Shown one piece after another: positions 1 to 8,215 of a stretch of DNA of 64,000 nt. Both the position numbers and the translations under genes were made by a program. Numbering within the stretch: position 1 is the first letter of the stretch; the number at the start of each line of letters is the position of its first letter. The stretch is from an uncultured Ectothiorhodospiraceae bacterium (GTDB lineage Bacteria; Pseudomonadota; Gammaproteobacteria; UBA9214), in the NCBI GenBank assembly GCA_947259415.1, contig CAMYMI010000012.1, positions 1 through 64,000 on the forward strand, given 5' to 3'. The notes below the pieces were generated by a model. The model did no database searches. It was not told where the DNA came from and saw nothing but the letters and a program-made list of their open reading frames with translations.

Positions 1-55
1 TGAGCATTTTGGTCAACACTCAACCTAGGTCTCTAGGTGGGAGGAGTCCATACAT

Positions 56-131
56 TGGGTCGGTAGTGATCATCCGACCAATTAGCTCAGGTATTTCCCA
101 GGCTACTTCTGATTACGGCCAGAAATTGCCG
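56..131. repeat. Dispersed repeat family A, copy 1
   Basis: This copy reads TGGGTCGGTAGTGATCATCC followed by the shared CAGGTATTTCCCAGGCTACTTC part and a GGCCAGAAATTGCC tail. Similar copies lie near 851, 5381, 9417 and 13995, all between genes. It is non-coding. Its role is unknown; a small non-autonomous element or an RNA-processing signal are possible. Confidence 0.7.
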
Positions 132-133
132 TT

Positions 134-179
134 CGAATAAATAAAAACGGCGGCCAACGAATTAACGAAGGCCACCGTT
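134..179 (-). terminator. Rho-independent terminator of the small secreted protein gene
   Basis: A 10-bp stem (146-155 with 170-179, one G-T pair) is followed, when read on the minus strand, by a T-rich run TTTTTATTTATT. It sits just past the stop codon at 196, so it should end that minus-strand transcript. Similar hairpins tail other copies of the dispersed repeat. Confidence 0.65.
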
Positions 180-195
180 GTTGAATCTGTAGCAG

Positions 196-441
196 TTATT
201 TAAGCTTAGACTCGGCTAATCTGTTCGGTTTTTCCGCTTGCTCCGGTTGTTGTGTCTTCAGCCAATCTTGATACAACTCCATGTTAGCGTAAGTACTGTT
301 CGGGAAACTTGACCCTGAACCCTCAGCTACAATGCAGTCTTCCAATAGCTGTACCGGCATTGTATCAGGGCAATCTGCCATCAGCACATTGCTCATTCCT
401 GTCATACATACAAATAAACAAATCCGTGTGTACGTCTTCAT
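196..441 (-). CDS. Small secreted protein of unknown function
   Basis: An 81-residue protein. The N-terminus (Lys-Thr-Tyr-Thr-Arg, then a hydrophobic stretch ending Met-Ala-Asp) looks like a signal peptide cleaved near residue 22. The mature part is short, with two cysteines (Cys24, Cys36) that could pair, and a charged Lys/Glu-rich tail. A GGAG-like ribosome site precedes the ATG at a normal distance, and a terminator follows the gene, which supports it being real. I do not recognise the family. It is isolated, with no operon partner in the window. Confidence 0.55.
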   Translation of the reverse strand: MKTYTRICLFVCMTGMSNVLMADCPDTMPVQLLEDCIVAEGSGSSFPNSTYANMELYQDWLKTQQPEQAEKPNRLAESKLK

Positions 442-1226
442 AGATTAACACTCCGTGTTTACCATCTGTGGTTTGCTAAGTTCTCATCACGAACTAGCGC
501 ATTCAAATGCGTTTGCTTTCGAGGATAATCAGTCCAGCCGGTATGGAGCCTCCTTTACAAGTTTTAGAAATATCTGGCTTTGAATACTGCAAACACTGTG
601 CCATAGCTCGTAATTTTGTAAGTTGCTGTATCTAGGGAAAACTTAAAAGATGTTGAAGCATAGCGAGGCAAACATCAGTACTTGTTTGGTGCAGCAGACC
701 AAAATATGCACATTCATGAAACAATAATTGATGCCATGTGTTACGCGAATATCATTGGAATTCGATAACCCCTATTATCTTTCGCAGATAAAGTGTTGCT
801 AGTAGTCGCGCTAATAAAAAATAATTAGTAGTTCTTCTGAATGACTGGATAGGGTCGAAAATGATCATCTGAGTAAAACACTCAGGTATTACTCCCCTGG
901 ACTTCCGGGTACGGCCAGAATCGGACCTTTAATGCCAAATGAAAACGGCGACCCGAGAGTACATGTAAGGAGAGACATAACCTAATGCTGATATAGGTGC
1001 CCACAAAAATACGGCAAAGGCCACCCGAGTGGATGGCAATAAGGATGAATTTAACGATTTGCGGAAATCCTTAAAAATCATCTTTGGCCCATTAGTTTTC
1101 GTTCATAACAATTAAGCTCACAGTGTTAATGAAACACCGCGGAATTGGCTGATCAATAGAGTAACAGTTGCGGTGTCTTTACGAGACCTGTATATGGTGG
1201 CAGTTCAGCGTTGTAACAAGGAAATA
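442..1226. other. Long AT-rich intergenic stretch
   Basis: About 785 bases without a convincing gene. It contains copy 2 of the dispersed repeat (851-930) and otherwise AT-rich sequence. I saw no tRNA or recognised RNA motif. Confidence 0.6.
851..930. repeat. Dispersed repeat family A, copy 2
   Basis: Reads GGGTCGAAAATGATCATCTG, then AACACTCAGGTATTACTCCC, then a GGCCAGAATCGGACCTTTAA tail. It matches copy 3 (5381) best in the middle and copy 1 in the tail, so copies share modules but have diverged. Confidence 0.7.
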
Positions 1227-1319
1227 ATGAAAATTATACCGATTAATGTAACCAGACTTGGCTTGGTCTTGCTGGGGATTACGGGTTTGTGGGGATGCGG
1301 GGATTCTTCTGGCATATAA
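1227..1319 (+). CDS. Tiny predicted lipoprotein (30 residues)
   Basis: A 30-codon frame with AAGGA five bases before its ATG. The peptide has a basic/hydrophobic N-terminus, a hydrophobic core and a lipobox-like Gly-Leu-Trp-Gly-Cys, leaving only about six residues after the cysteine (Gly-Asp-Ser-Ser-Gly-Ile). This is the shape of entericidin-type or other very small lipoproteins that anchor in the membrane. It ends 35 bases before the Ldh-family gene and could be its leader or operon partner. Function is unknown; it could also be a truncated lipoprotein remnant. Confidence 0.5.
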   Translation: MKIIPINVTRLGLVLLGITGLWGCGDSSGI

Positions 1320-1354
1320 TTACGTTGCAATGCTCTTGTAGGAAAGTTTCAAAT

Positions 1355-2404
1355 ATGACGATCCATAAAGTTCAACATCAAGAATTGCAGAAGTTCGTTA
1401 TTAACCTACTTCGTAATCAAGGAGTTTCAGGAGAAGAGGCGGAAATTATAGCCAGGCATCTGGTGTGGAATGACATGGTCGGGCGCTACAACCACGGCAC
1501 CAGTCGGCTACCGGCTTATCTGAAACGTTTGGAGCAAGGCCTGATCAGCTCACCTTGCAACCCGCAATTTGAAGTAAAATCCAATGCAGTTACTGTTATT
1601 CATGGCAATGATGGATTTGGCCAATATCTGGGTCATATTGGCATGACCAAGGCAATTGAAGCTGCTGATGCGCATGGTATCGGACTTGTGGGAGTTAACA
1701 ACAGCAATCATTTCGGTACGGGTGCTTACTATGTCGACCTGGCGGCCCAGCAATTCAAGATTGGCATTGCCCTGAGTAATTCGTTTCCCCGTGTTGCTCC
1801 CCAGGGTGGCCTTTCTGCTGTTCTGGGCACAAACCCTTTTGCCTTCGGAGTCCCCACTGGAGAAGGAAAGCCCGTACTGATCGATTTCTCAACAAGCTCA
1901 ATGTCTGGATCGGCAGTTAGAAAAGCCGCTGAAGAAAGCAGCGAATTTCCAAAAGGGACGTGTATCGATGCAGAAGGAAACGATATAGTCGACCCTTTTC
2001 AGGCCTCTCAGGGTATCTTGTTACCTTTCGGCGGTGCAAAAGGTTTTTGTATGGGGTTGATGGTAGAGATTCTGTGTGGCGTCCTTACAGGCGCGGCTAT
2101 CTCTCATGAAATTGCATCGTTATATAAGGATTTCACCCGACCGTCCAACGTCGGTCATCTGTTTATTGCAATAGACATCGCATCGATGATACCGATGAAC
2201 GACTTTTATAGCAGGATGCAAATGCTCATAGATTTTATTAAAGCGGCAATAAAGCGTCCTGATGTTGCCGAAATATTAATTCCCGGTGAAATGAGATGGC
2301 AAAGATTTGCAAAGCAGGAGGCAGAAGGTGTCATGCTGGAGAAAGGTACGGTAGTAATATTGTCCGATCTTGCAAGGACTTCGGATTTACCAACGCCATG
2401 GTAG
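1355..2404 (+). CDS. Ldh family (malate/L-lactate/sulfolactate dehydrogenase-like) oxidoreductase
   Basis: A 349-residue NAD(P)-dependent 2-hydroxyacid dehydrogenase of the Ldh/YbiC/ComC family, which interconverts 2-oxo and 2-hydroxy acids and is unrelated to classic Rossmann lactate dehydrogenases. Visible family signatures are Asn-His-Gly-Thr-Ser-Arg-Leu near residue 45 (usual form SHG-x-x-R), Asn-Asn-Ser-Asn-His-Phe-Gly-Thr, Gly-Thr-Asn-Pro-Phe-Ala-Phe-Gly-Val-Pro-Thr-Gly, and the late Gly-Gly-Ala-Lys-Gly-Phe segment. Length is normal. The ATG at 1355 is preferred over an upstream one at 1289 because AGGAAAG lies just before it and the homology begins there. An RraA-like aldolase and an adenylation-carrier protein follow on the same strand, suggesting a shared 2-oxo or 2-hydroxy acid. 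The exact substrate cannot be read from sequence. Confidence 0.85.
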   Translation: MTIHKVQHQELQKFVINLLRNQGVSGEEAEIIARHLVWNDMVGRYNHGTSRLPAYLKRLEQGLISSPCNPQFEVKSNAVTVIHGNDGFGQYLGHIGMTKAIEAADAHGIGLVGVNNSNHFGTGAYYVDLAAQQFKIGIALSNSFPRVAPQGGLSAVLGTNPFAFGVPTGEGKPVLIDFSTSSMSGSAVRKAAEESSEFPKGTCIDAEGNDIVDPFQASQGILLPFGGAKGFCMGLMVEILCGVLTGAAISHEIASLYKDFTRPSNVGHLFIAIDIASMIPMNDFYSRMQMLIDFIKAAIKRPDVAEILIPGEMRWQRFAKQEAEGVMLEKGTVVILSDLARTSDLPTPW

Positions 2405-2493
2405 TCTGACTGGACCGGCGGTTATGTCTGGTATGGGCCAGTAGTGACGTGGATATAACATGCCGGGTTTTAACATTATTTGAGAGGTGATAT

Positions 2494-3207
2494 GTGGCTA
2501 AAAAACCTAAATCATGTGAAATCTATCCAGGACCGGGGTTCAGGATTCAACAAAACATCTTTCGTCCAGCACCTGATGTAATCGAACGGTTCAGATCCTT
2601 TGCGACACCTGACATCTCTGACTTGATGAACCGTCTTTACACTATGGATAATGAGATCAAAAACTTGACTAGTGACCAGAGGATCGTCGGTCCCGCCTGC
2701 ACGGTCAAAGTGTTTCCTGGTGATAACCTTATGGTGCATAAAGCATTGGACACTGCTCAGCCCGGCGATGTCATAGTTGTCGATGCTGGCGGGTCGAGGA
2801 TGAACGGAATTATTGGGGATCTTATCGCATGTAAGGCAAATCATCGCGGGATAGCAGCTTTCATTATAGACGGCCTAATCAGGGATCTTAACGGAATCAA
2901 GGAAGTCGGGATGCCAGTCTACGCAAGAGGCGTTACCCCGATCGGTCCATTGCATCGCGGCCCTGGGGAGATCAATTTCTCGATCAGTTGCGGTGGTATT
3001 GTTGTTAACGCTGGGGACATAATCTGTGGTGATGAGAATGGAATAACAGTAGTCAGACAAGAATTTGCTGAAGATTTGCTGGATCGGCTTGTCAGACAAC
3101 GAGCCGCAATGGAAAAATATATACATGATGTGCAGCGGGGCATATTCTCTAATGAATGGGTCAACCGCCTATTGGTCGATAAAGATTGTCATATTGATGA
3201 TTATTAG
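2494..3207 (+). CDS. RraA-like / 4-hydroxy-4-methyl-2-oxoglutarate aldolase family protein
   Basis: A 237-residue member of the RraA-like family, which includes class II aldolases acting on 4-hydroxy-4-methyl-2-oxoglutarate or 4-carboxy-4-hydroxy-2-oxoadipate and oxaloacetate decarboxylases. Visible are the Gly-Ile-Ile-Gly-Asp-Leu-Ile-Ala motif near residue 110 and the Asp-Gly-Leu-Ile-Arg-Asp motif (about 129-134) that supply the substrate arginine and metal-binding aspartate. The start is a GTG with GAGAGGTGA immediately upstream. It begins about 90 bases after the Ldh gene, so the two are probably co-transcribed. The N-terminal 20 residues are an extension beyond the shortest family members. 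True RraA (RNase E inhibitor) is shorter, so the enzyme role is more likely. Confidence 0.82.
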   Translation: MAKKPKSCEIYPGPGFRIQQNIFRPAPDVIERFRSFATPDISDLMNRLYTMDNEIKNLTSDQRIVGPACTVKVFPGDNLMVHKALDTAQPGDVIVVDAGGSRMNGIIGDLIACKANHRGIAAFIIDGLIRDLNGIKEVGMPVYARGVTPIGPLHRGPGEINFSISCGGIVVNAGDIICGDENGITVVRQEFAEDLLDRLVRQRAAMEKYIHDVQRGIFSNEWVNRLLVDKDCHIDDY

Positions 3208-3391
3208 TAAATATACTGCGGCACAGGAGTTGCTCGTCCCGCCCGGTAATTTAACCGGAAAAAACTATCTGAAACCATTAGTAGGAAAACACGCAAAGCT
3301 CCTGGAATGACATGGCTTATCAAGTCAGATAACTGCTTAAAATTACATAATGTTACTGAATTTATTCTATTGAAATTATACATTAATCAAC

Positions 3392-5248
3392 ATGACATCA
3401 TCGGTTATAACCCAGCACATTCACCCGACGAACCCTTATATTAAGTTTACTTCGAAGGATATCGAACAATCAATTACTGATCGGTTTGAACAACAAGTCC
3501 TTTGCTACCCTGACAGCCTTGCTCTTAAAGACAAGACTCAAACTTTTACCTATCGGGAACTGAATCAGTTCGCTAATTGCGTCGCGCGTTCCATCCTCGT
3601 GAAAAGTCCCTGTGGCAATAGTCCCGTTGCTCTTCTGATGGAATCCAGAGCCATGATGGTTATTGCTATTCTCGGCGTGCTGAAGGCCGGAAAAATATGG
3701 TTATCCCTGAATGCATTTAACCCACCTGCCAGAAATACATATATTTTAAAGGATTCTCAGGCGTCAGTGTTGATAACGGATAACCAATGTTTCCAGTTGG
3801 CCGAAACCCTTACCGGAGATTCGGTGAAAATACTAAATATAGACATTTTCGACCCGCCAGCATCCGATGATAATGTTGGCCTAGCTATAACACCGGACAG
3901 CCTCGCCTGCATCCTATACACATCAGGTTCGACAGGTGAACCTAAAGGCGTGGTGCATAACCACCGCTTTATTCTGCATTCCATAAAGGGGCATACAAAC
4001 GCGCTACACATTTGCGCAACTGATCGGCTGACACTTTTATCTCCCCTGAGTCATATAGCCGCCGTGACTGCAATCTTCCGAGCACTATTGAATGGCGCTT
4101 CCATTTTTCCTTATGCTCTCCAGGATGAAGGAATGACCAATCTTGCACATTGGCTTATCCATGAAAAGATTACTCTGTATCACTCGGTTCCGACGGTCTT
4201 TCGTCTTTTTATCAATACGCTGACCGGAACTGAAATATTTGCCAATCTGCGCCTGATCCATCTCGGAGGTGAACCAGTCACCAGTCTTGATCTGCAGTTA
4301 TATAAAAAGCATTTTTTACCCGGTTGCCTTTTGTTGAATAATCTGGGAGCTACAGAAGTGGGTGCTTATCGACAATTCTTTATGGATCATAACAGCAAAA
4401 TCAGGGAGACCCTGGTTCCGGCCGGCTTCCCAACCGAAGATAAAGAAGTTTTATTGCTTGATGAATCCGGCGGAGAGGTCGGTGAAAATTGCGTTGGTGA
4501 AATTACTGTAATTAGTTGCTTCATGGCCCAATCTTATTGGAGGAAATCTCTGCTGACCAAGGAAGCTTTTCAGTATGATGCTGTTGATAGTACCAAGAGG
4601 ATGTACAAAACGGGGGATCTTGGTCGTATTACCCGAGACGGTTGTTTAGTACATATTGGGCGAATAGATCGGCAAGTAAAGATTAGAGGTTTCAGGGTTG
4701 AAATAGCGGAGATTGAAGTTACGTTGCGCACATTCGATAAAATTAAGGAGGCTGCTATAACAGTAGAAAAGGATCAGTACGGTAGCGAACGGCTACTTGC
4801 TTATGTTGCTCCTGATAACGTTCAGCATCTCACACACCTCGAGATCCGCCAGTTTTTAGTTGGAAGACTTCCTGGCTATATGATTCCGGAACTCTATGTA
4901 TTACTTCCGTCCTTACCTCTGACAGTAAGCGGCAAGATAGATCTACTGGCTCTGCCCTTAGCGAAACAAGTGGGGCATGATCATGATTCATGCGGCTCAC
5001 CACCACGTACGCCCTTAGAAGAGGAAATTAAAAATATTTGGACCGACATATTGAATCGTGATTCCTTTGGCATCACAGATAACTTTTTCGAGTTGGGGGG
5101 CCAATCCATAACGGCAATGAAATTCATATCACGGATAAATGCAAAGCTGCATGTAGAGTTACCGGTTCGTGTCGTCTTTGAGTGCCCGACAATAGCCAGT
5201 CTGGCGGCATTTATTGAAAATGAGTATAAAGGCAGTCATATGAATTAA
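3392..5248 (+). CDS. Freestanding NRPS-like adenylation-carrier protein (A-PCP)
   Basis: A 618-residue protein with an AMP-binding (adenylation) domain (about residues 20-525) and a C-terminal phosphopantetheine carrier domain (about 535-610). Core motifs: Tyr-Thr-Ser-Gly-Ser-Thr-Gly-Glu-Pro-Lys-Gly (A3), Leu-Gly-Ala-Thr-Glu (A5), Lys-Thr-Gly-Asp-Leu-Gly-Arg (A7), Arg-Gly-Phe-Arg-Val-Glu (A8) and Ser-Gly-Lys-Ile-Asp (A10, catalytic lysine). The carrier has Leu-Gly-Gly-Gln-Ser-Ile with the attachment serine. No condensation or thioesterase domain is present. At the A4 position the usual Phe-Asp pair is replaced by His-Ile, so the aspartate that binds an alpha-amino group is absent; the substrate may not be a standard alpha-amino acid. 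AT-rich compared with its paralogue at 10002. It lies 185 bases after the RraA-like gene. Confidence 0.85.
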   Translation: MTSSVITQHIHPTNPYIKFTSKDIEQSITDRFEQQVLCYPDSLALKDKTQTFTYRELNQFANCVARSILVKSPCGNSPVALLMESRAMMVIAILGVLKAGKIWLSLNAFNPPARNTYILKDSQASVLITDNQCFQLAETLTGDSVKILNIDIFDPPASDDNVGLAITPDSLACILYTSGSTGEPKGVVHNHRFILHSIKGHTNALHICATDRLTLLSPLSHIAAVTAIFRALLNGASIFPYALQDEGMTNLAHWLIHEKITLYHSVPTVFRLFINTLTGTEIFANLRLIHLGGEPVTSLDLQLYKKHFLPGCLLLNNLGATEVGAYRQFFMDHNSKIRETLVPAGFPTEDKEVLLLDESGGEVGENCVGEITVISCFMAQSYWRKSLLTKEAFQYDAVDSTKRMYKTGDLGRITRDGCLVHIGRIDRQVKIRGFRVEIAEIEVTLRTFDKIKEAAITVEKDQYGSERLLAYVAPDNVQHLTHLEIRQFLVGRLPGYMIPELYVLLPSLPLTVSGKIDLLALPLAKQVGHDHDSCGSPPRTPLEEEIKNIWTDILNRDSFGITDNFFELGGQSITAMKFISRINAKLHVELPVRVVFECPTIASLAAFIENEYKGSHMN

Positions 5249-5380
5249 TCTAAAAGCCGATGATCTTCCAGCAGAAGATAGGATTGAAATGATCTAATTA
5301 ATCCGTACATCAGTACAGGTGATGAAATTCATCATAAATACCTGGAGGTATAGTAATGACAAGAAGGCATTTTTCACCGA

Positions 5381-5447
5381 ACTTCCGCTTTGGGTCGGAA
5401 GTGATCATCCGACTGAAACACTCAGGTATTACTCCCCTGGACTTCCA
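5381..5447. repeat. Dispersed repeat family A, copy 3
   Basis: Starts ACTTCCGCTTTGGGTCGGAA and continues through GTGATCATCCGACTGAAACA and the CTCAGGTATTACTCCCCTGG part. It lies between the A-PCP gene and the convergent secreted-protein gene. Confidence 0.72.
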
Positions 5448-5515
5448 ATATCAGGATTAAAGCCGACGCAGTATAGATTTATCGAAAAAGCGACTCGACT
5501 TTATGAGCAAGAGGC

Positions 5516-5537
5516 GGGGAAGCCCAAAGACTTCCCC
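5516..5537. terminator. Hairpin between convergent genes
   Basis: A perfect 7-bp stem (GGGGAAG with CTTCCCC, loop 8) lies between the A-PCP gene and the convergent cysteine-rich protein gene. It lacks a clear T-run, so it is a weak terminator candidate. Confidence 0.35.
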
Positions 5538-5585
5538 TTACTTGGGTTGTATGTAACACGATGGTTACGATTGATGTCAACGAGG

Positions 5586-6128
5586 TTACGGTCCGGTGTC
5601 ACACAGCCCGGCTTCTAACTGCTTTTGGCGTAGTATCGCTAAGCAGGCGTTCCTTTCAACAAGCGTTACCTCTGGATTGATATAGGGATCGTTGTCGACT
5701 GGGTCTCTGAGTATGCAGTGCGGCGCACTCCCCCAACTTTCGTTATTACTGCCAGCGATATAAGCGAGAGTCCCGCCACCTATATCGCATCCTAAACTCG
5801 TTGAGGCGGCATTCTCGAAGCAGCCGACATCTTGTTCGCGATCACTGCATGTTTGGACTAACAGGTCGATATCGGACGCATTGAAGCAAGGGCATCCGTC
5901 GAGTGTGGTTATATCGATGCCAGTGATCTCTAGAAAATTCCTGGCGATTTTTTCACAGGCCTTACTCTGCCCATCGGCAGGTTCCTGCTGACAATGGACG
6001 GCGTCATAGTAGGCCGTACACAACCCGTATGCCGCGCCGATTTGACCATCACATACCTCCGCCTGCAACATAGGTGCAGCGAAACATAAAGAAGTAATAA
6101 TGGCCAGTAATGAAATTCTTGATTTCAT
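5586..6128 (-). CDS. Cysteine-rich secreted protein, unnamed family
   Basis: A 180-residue exported protein when started at the ATG at 6128, which has GGAGGTGA just upstream; a longer reading from 6197 adds residues with no ribosome site. The signal peptide spans about residues 1-23 and ends Leu-Gln-Ala-Glu. The mature part carries about twelve cysteines and a conserved-looking pattern Cys-Asp-Gly-Gln-Ile-Gly-Ala-Ala-Tyr-Gly-Leu-Cys, then Ala-Cys-Glu-Lys-Ile-Ala-Arg-Asn-Phe and Cys-Pro-Cys-Phe. I recall this layout from secreted proteins of environmental Proteobacteria with no assigned role. It probably forms a disulfide-bonded periplasmic or extracellular fold. No enzyme motif is seen. Confidence 0.65.
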   Translation of the reverse strand: MKSRISLLAIITSLCFAAPMLQAEVCDGQIGAAYGLCTAYYDAVHCQQEPADGQSKACEKIARNFLEITGIDITTLDGCPCFNASDIDLLVQTCSDREQDVGCFENAASTSLGCDIGGGTLAYIAGSNNESWGSAPHCILRDPVDNDPYINPEVTLVERNACLAILRQKQLEAGLCDTGP

Positions 6129-6360
6129 GATGTCACCTCCATATGAAAAAACTTCACACACACTATGTGTATGTTTTATAGTTTGAATGTTGGCCAATAA
6201 GGTAGAAAGAAACAGGAATAGAATTAATTTATTGATAGGAACTATTATTTCATCTTGATCATAATCCGGCTTTTATCGTCTTCATTGAAATCTTCAATGG
6301 GTCGTCTCCCGCCTGTTACCCGCAGCTTATAATAAGAATTGGCTAAACGACCGGAATGGG

Positions 6361-7572
6361 TGGCGGGTTCAACCGGTGAGCGCAACACTTTATCTTTTCA
6401 CAAAAAGATGGAGTGTGTGCAATGGCTTATCGAAAACGGATCTACTACACGGCGGCCCAGCGCTGGCAACAGGGCGAGACCCTGCATTCGATTGCCCGGT
6501 CATTTGATCGCTATCATACGTCGGTTCGGGGCGTTATCGCTGCGACAGGCGGGATAAGGCCACCTGAACACCGCCGTTCACATCTTGCGCTGACACTGGC
6601 AGAACGCGAAGAGATCTCCCGCGGTATTGCCCGGGATCACTCATTACGGGCGATCGCCGCCCGGCTGGGGCGTGCGCCTTCCACGATCAGCCGCGAAGTG
6701 CACCGCAACGGTGGCCTGCAGCGTTACCGGGCCAGTCAGGCAGATCAAGCGGCGTGGGACCGGGCGCGGCGACCCAAGCCGTGTAAACTGCTTGTTCATC
6801 GCGCGTTAGCCCGCCTGGTGGCAAAGCAGCTCAGACGCTACTGGTCGCCCGAGCAGATTGCCGGCTGGTTAAAGTGCACCTATCCGTATGACGAGAACCG
6901 ACAGGTGTCACACGAGAGCATCTACAAAAGCCTGTTCATCCAGGCGCGGGGTGCCTTGAAAAAAGAGCTGCTTCAGCAGCTTCGAAGCAAGCGCGCGATC
7001 AGGCACTCAAGGCATACCAACCAGAAAGGGGATGGCAAGGGACAGATCACGAACACCGTGTCCATCCGTGAGCGACCGGCAGCTGTAGAGGATCGGGCGG
7101 TGCCCGGTCACTGGGAAGGCGATCTGATCTTCGGCACACACAACAGCCAGATCGCCACGCTCGTCGAACGACATACCCGCTACGTGATGCTGGCCAAGGT
7201 CAACAGCAAGGACACGGAAACGGTGATCAACGCCCTGATCAAGCAAGCCCACAAGCTACCCAGAGAACTGTACAAGTCGCTGACCTGGGACCGGGGCAAG
7301 GAGATGGCGGATCATCAGCGCTTCACCCTGGCCACCGATATCAAGGTTTACTTCTGTGATCCACAGAGCCCTTGGCAGCGCGGCTCCAATGAGAACACCA
7401 ATGGTCTGCTGCGACAGTATTTTCCCAAAGGCACGGACTTGTCGGTACACTCTCAGGCCAAGCTCAATGCGGTGGCGCGTCAGCTCAACGAGCGACCGCG
7501 GAAGACGCTGGGCTTTCAAACACCGGCAGAACGTTTTAACGCGTGTGTTGCGTCGATCGGTTGAGCTGGCAG
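6361..7572 (+). mobile_element. IS30-family insertion sequence
   Basis: About 1.2 kb bounded by imperfect inverted ends. The left end (6362-6388, GGCGGGTTCAACCGGTGAGC and on) pairs with the right end (7545-7571), sharing GTGTTGCG and CGGTTGA blocks. The single gene inside encodes an IS30 transposase and is intact, so the element may be active. I could not define a target duplication. The right end overlaps the transposase stop, usual in this family. Confidence 0.8.
6422..7564 (+). CDS. IS30-family transposase
   Basis: A 380-residue DDE transposase. The N-terminal third carries two helix-turn-helix regions (about residues 10-35 and 63-90, the latter with Arg-Ala-Pro-Ser-Thr-Ile-Ser-Arg-Glu). 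The catalytic core shows His-Trp-Glu-Gly-Asp-Leu-Ile (first Asp), Leu-Thr-Trp-Asp-Arg-Gly (second Asp) and Arg-Gly-Ser-Asn-Glu-Asn-Thr-Asn-Gly (Glu), the IS30 signature, followed by Leu-Asn-Glu-Arg-Pro-Arg-Lys-Thr-Leu-Gly. The ATG at 6422 is chosen because GGAG lies 8 bases upstream; a GTG at 6413 would overlap that site. Length is normal and the frame intact. Confidence 0.92.
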   Translation: MAYRKRIYYTAAQRWQQGETLHSIARSFDRYHTSVRGVIAATGGIRPPEHRRSHLALTLAEREEISRGIARDHSLRAIAARLGRAPSTISREVHRNGGLQRYRASQADQAAWDRARRPKPCKLLVHRALARLVAKQLRRYWSPEQIAGWLKCTYPYDENRQVSHESIYKSLFIQARGALKKELLQQLRSKRAIRHSRHTNQKGDGKGQITNTVSIRERPAAVEDRAVPGHWEGDLIFGTHNSQIATLVERHTRYVMLAKVNSKDTETVINALIKQAHKLPRELYKSLTWDRGKEMADHQRFTLATDIKVYFCDPQSPWQRGSNENTNGLLRQYFPKGTDLSVHSQAKLNAVARQLNERPRKTLGFQTPAERFNACVASIG

Positions 7573-7635
7573 CCAGAAGCAGACATACAGGAATAAGGAT
7601 ATTCGCCAGTGTAGCTATGCGCTATTCGCCTTGAA

Positions 7636-8070
7636 TTACTTGTCATTCATCTTCTTCTTGAGAAGGGTGAATTTACGAATCGGGATATAACCAGAGTGAG
7701 AATGTGCTGGCAAGCTCACTGGATAGCTGGCTTGGTCTGTGTCTGAGAAGATGGCCTCGACTGAGTTGTGCAGTAGCCATTGCTCAGCTTGATCGATTAG
7801 CGCAGAGCCTATGCCATGTCGTCTATGTGCTGGGGCCACATACCAGCCTTCGATATATCCGTATGTGTGATTCTGAGCATGGCGGAGTGAGACTTCAATA
7901 AAACCAATGTATTGACCAGAGACTGTGGTGGCCAGCAAGCAATTGTCTGTTGGTGAAGACAGAATGTCTTGGGCTTCGGACTCTAGTTGGTCTGGATCAC
8001 CACCCCAGAGTGCATGTCTCATGTTGACCCAGTGATTAAGATCTACTGCTGTCGCTTCCTTATAGTGCAT
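7636..8070 (-). CDS. GNAT acetyltransferase, aminoglycoside 6'-N-acetyltransferase-like
   Basis: A GNAT-fold acetyltransferase of about 144 residues. The N-terminal Trp-x-x-Met-Arg-x-x-Leu-Trp, the Ile-Gly-Phe-Ile-Glu-Val-Ser-Leu-Arg strand, Gly-Tyr-Ile-Glu-Gly-Trp-Tyr-Val, and the acetyl-CoA loop Arg-Arg-His-Gly-Ile-Gly-Ser-Ala are arranged as in AAC(6')-I type enzymes. The family tail (Ser-x-x-Ala-His-x-x-x-Gly-Phe) is only partly kept: Ser-Leu-Pro-Ala-His-Ser-His-Ser-Gly-Tyr. The start at 8070 fits the family; the frame stays open to 8142, and neither start has a clear ribosome site. Chromosomal homologues often act on unknown amines, so resistance should not be assumed. Confidence 0.72.
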   Translation of the reverse strand: MHYKEATAVDLNHWVNMRHALWGGDPDQLESEAQDILSSPTDNCLLATTVSGQYIGFIEVSLRHAQNHTYGYIEGWYVAPAHRRHGIGSALIDQAEQWLLHNSVEAIFSDTDQASYPVSLPAHSHSGYIPIRKFTLLKKKMNDK

Positions 8071-8215
8071 GGTGTTCGGCGTGTTGTAGAGATCGGACAA
8101 AGTCAGACACGCCAGCTTCTTTTTTGAACTCTTTGCATACAAATGATTCTAAACAATGATCCAACTTGGCTGATTCAGAGATTCCTTTAAACACAACCGT
8201 TTGGATATGATTTAA

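Noticed and set aside
5319-5618. A 99-codon open frame on the plus strand
   Set aside because: It runs through dispersed repeat copy 3 and the hairpin at 5516, has no ribosome site and no recognisable domain.
7636-8070. An acquired aminoglycoside-resistance gene
   Set aside because: The fold resembles AAC(6') but no integron or resistance context is present and part of the C-terminal signature is altered, so a resistance role is not supported.
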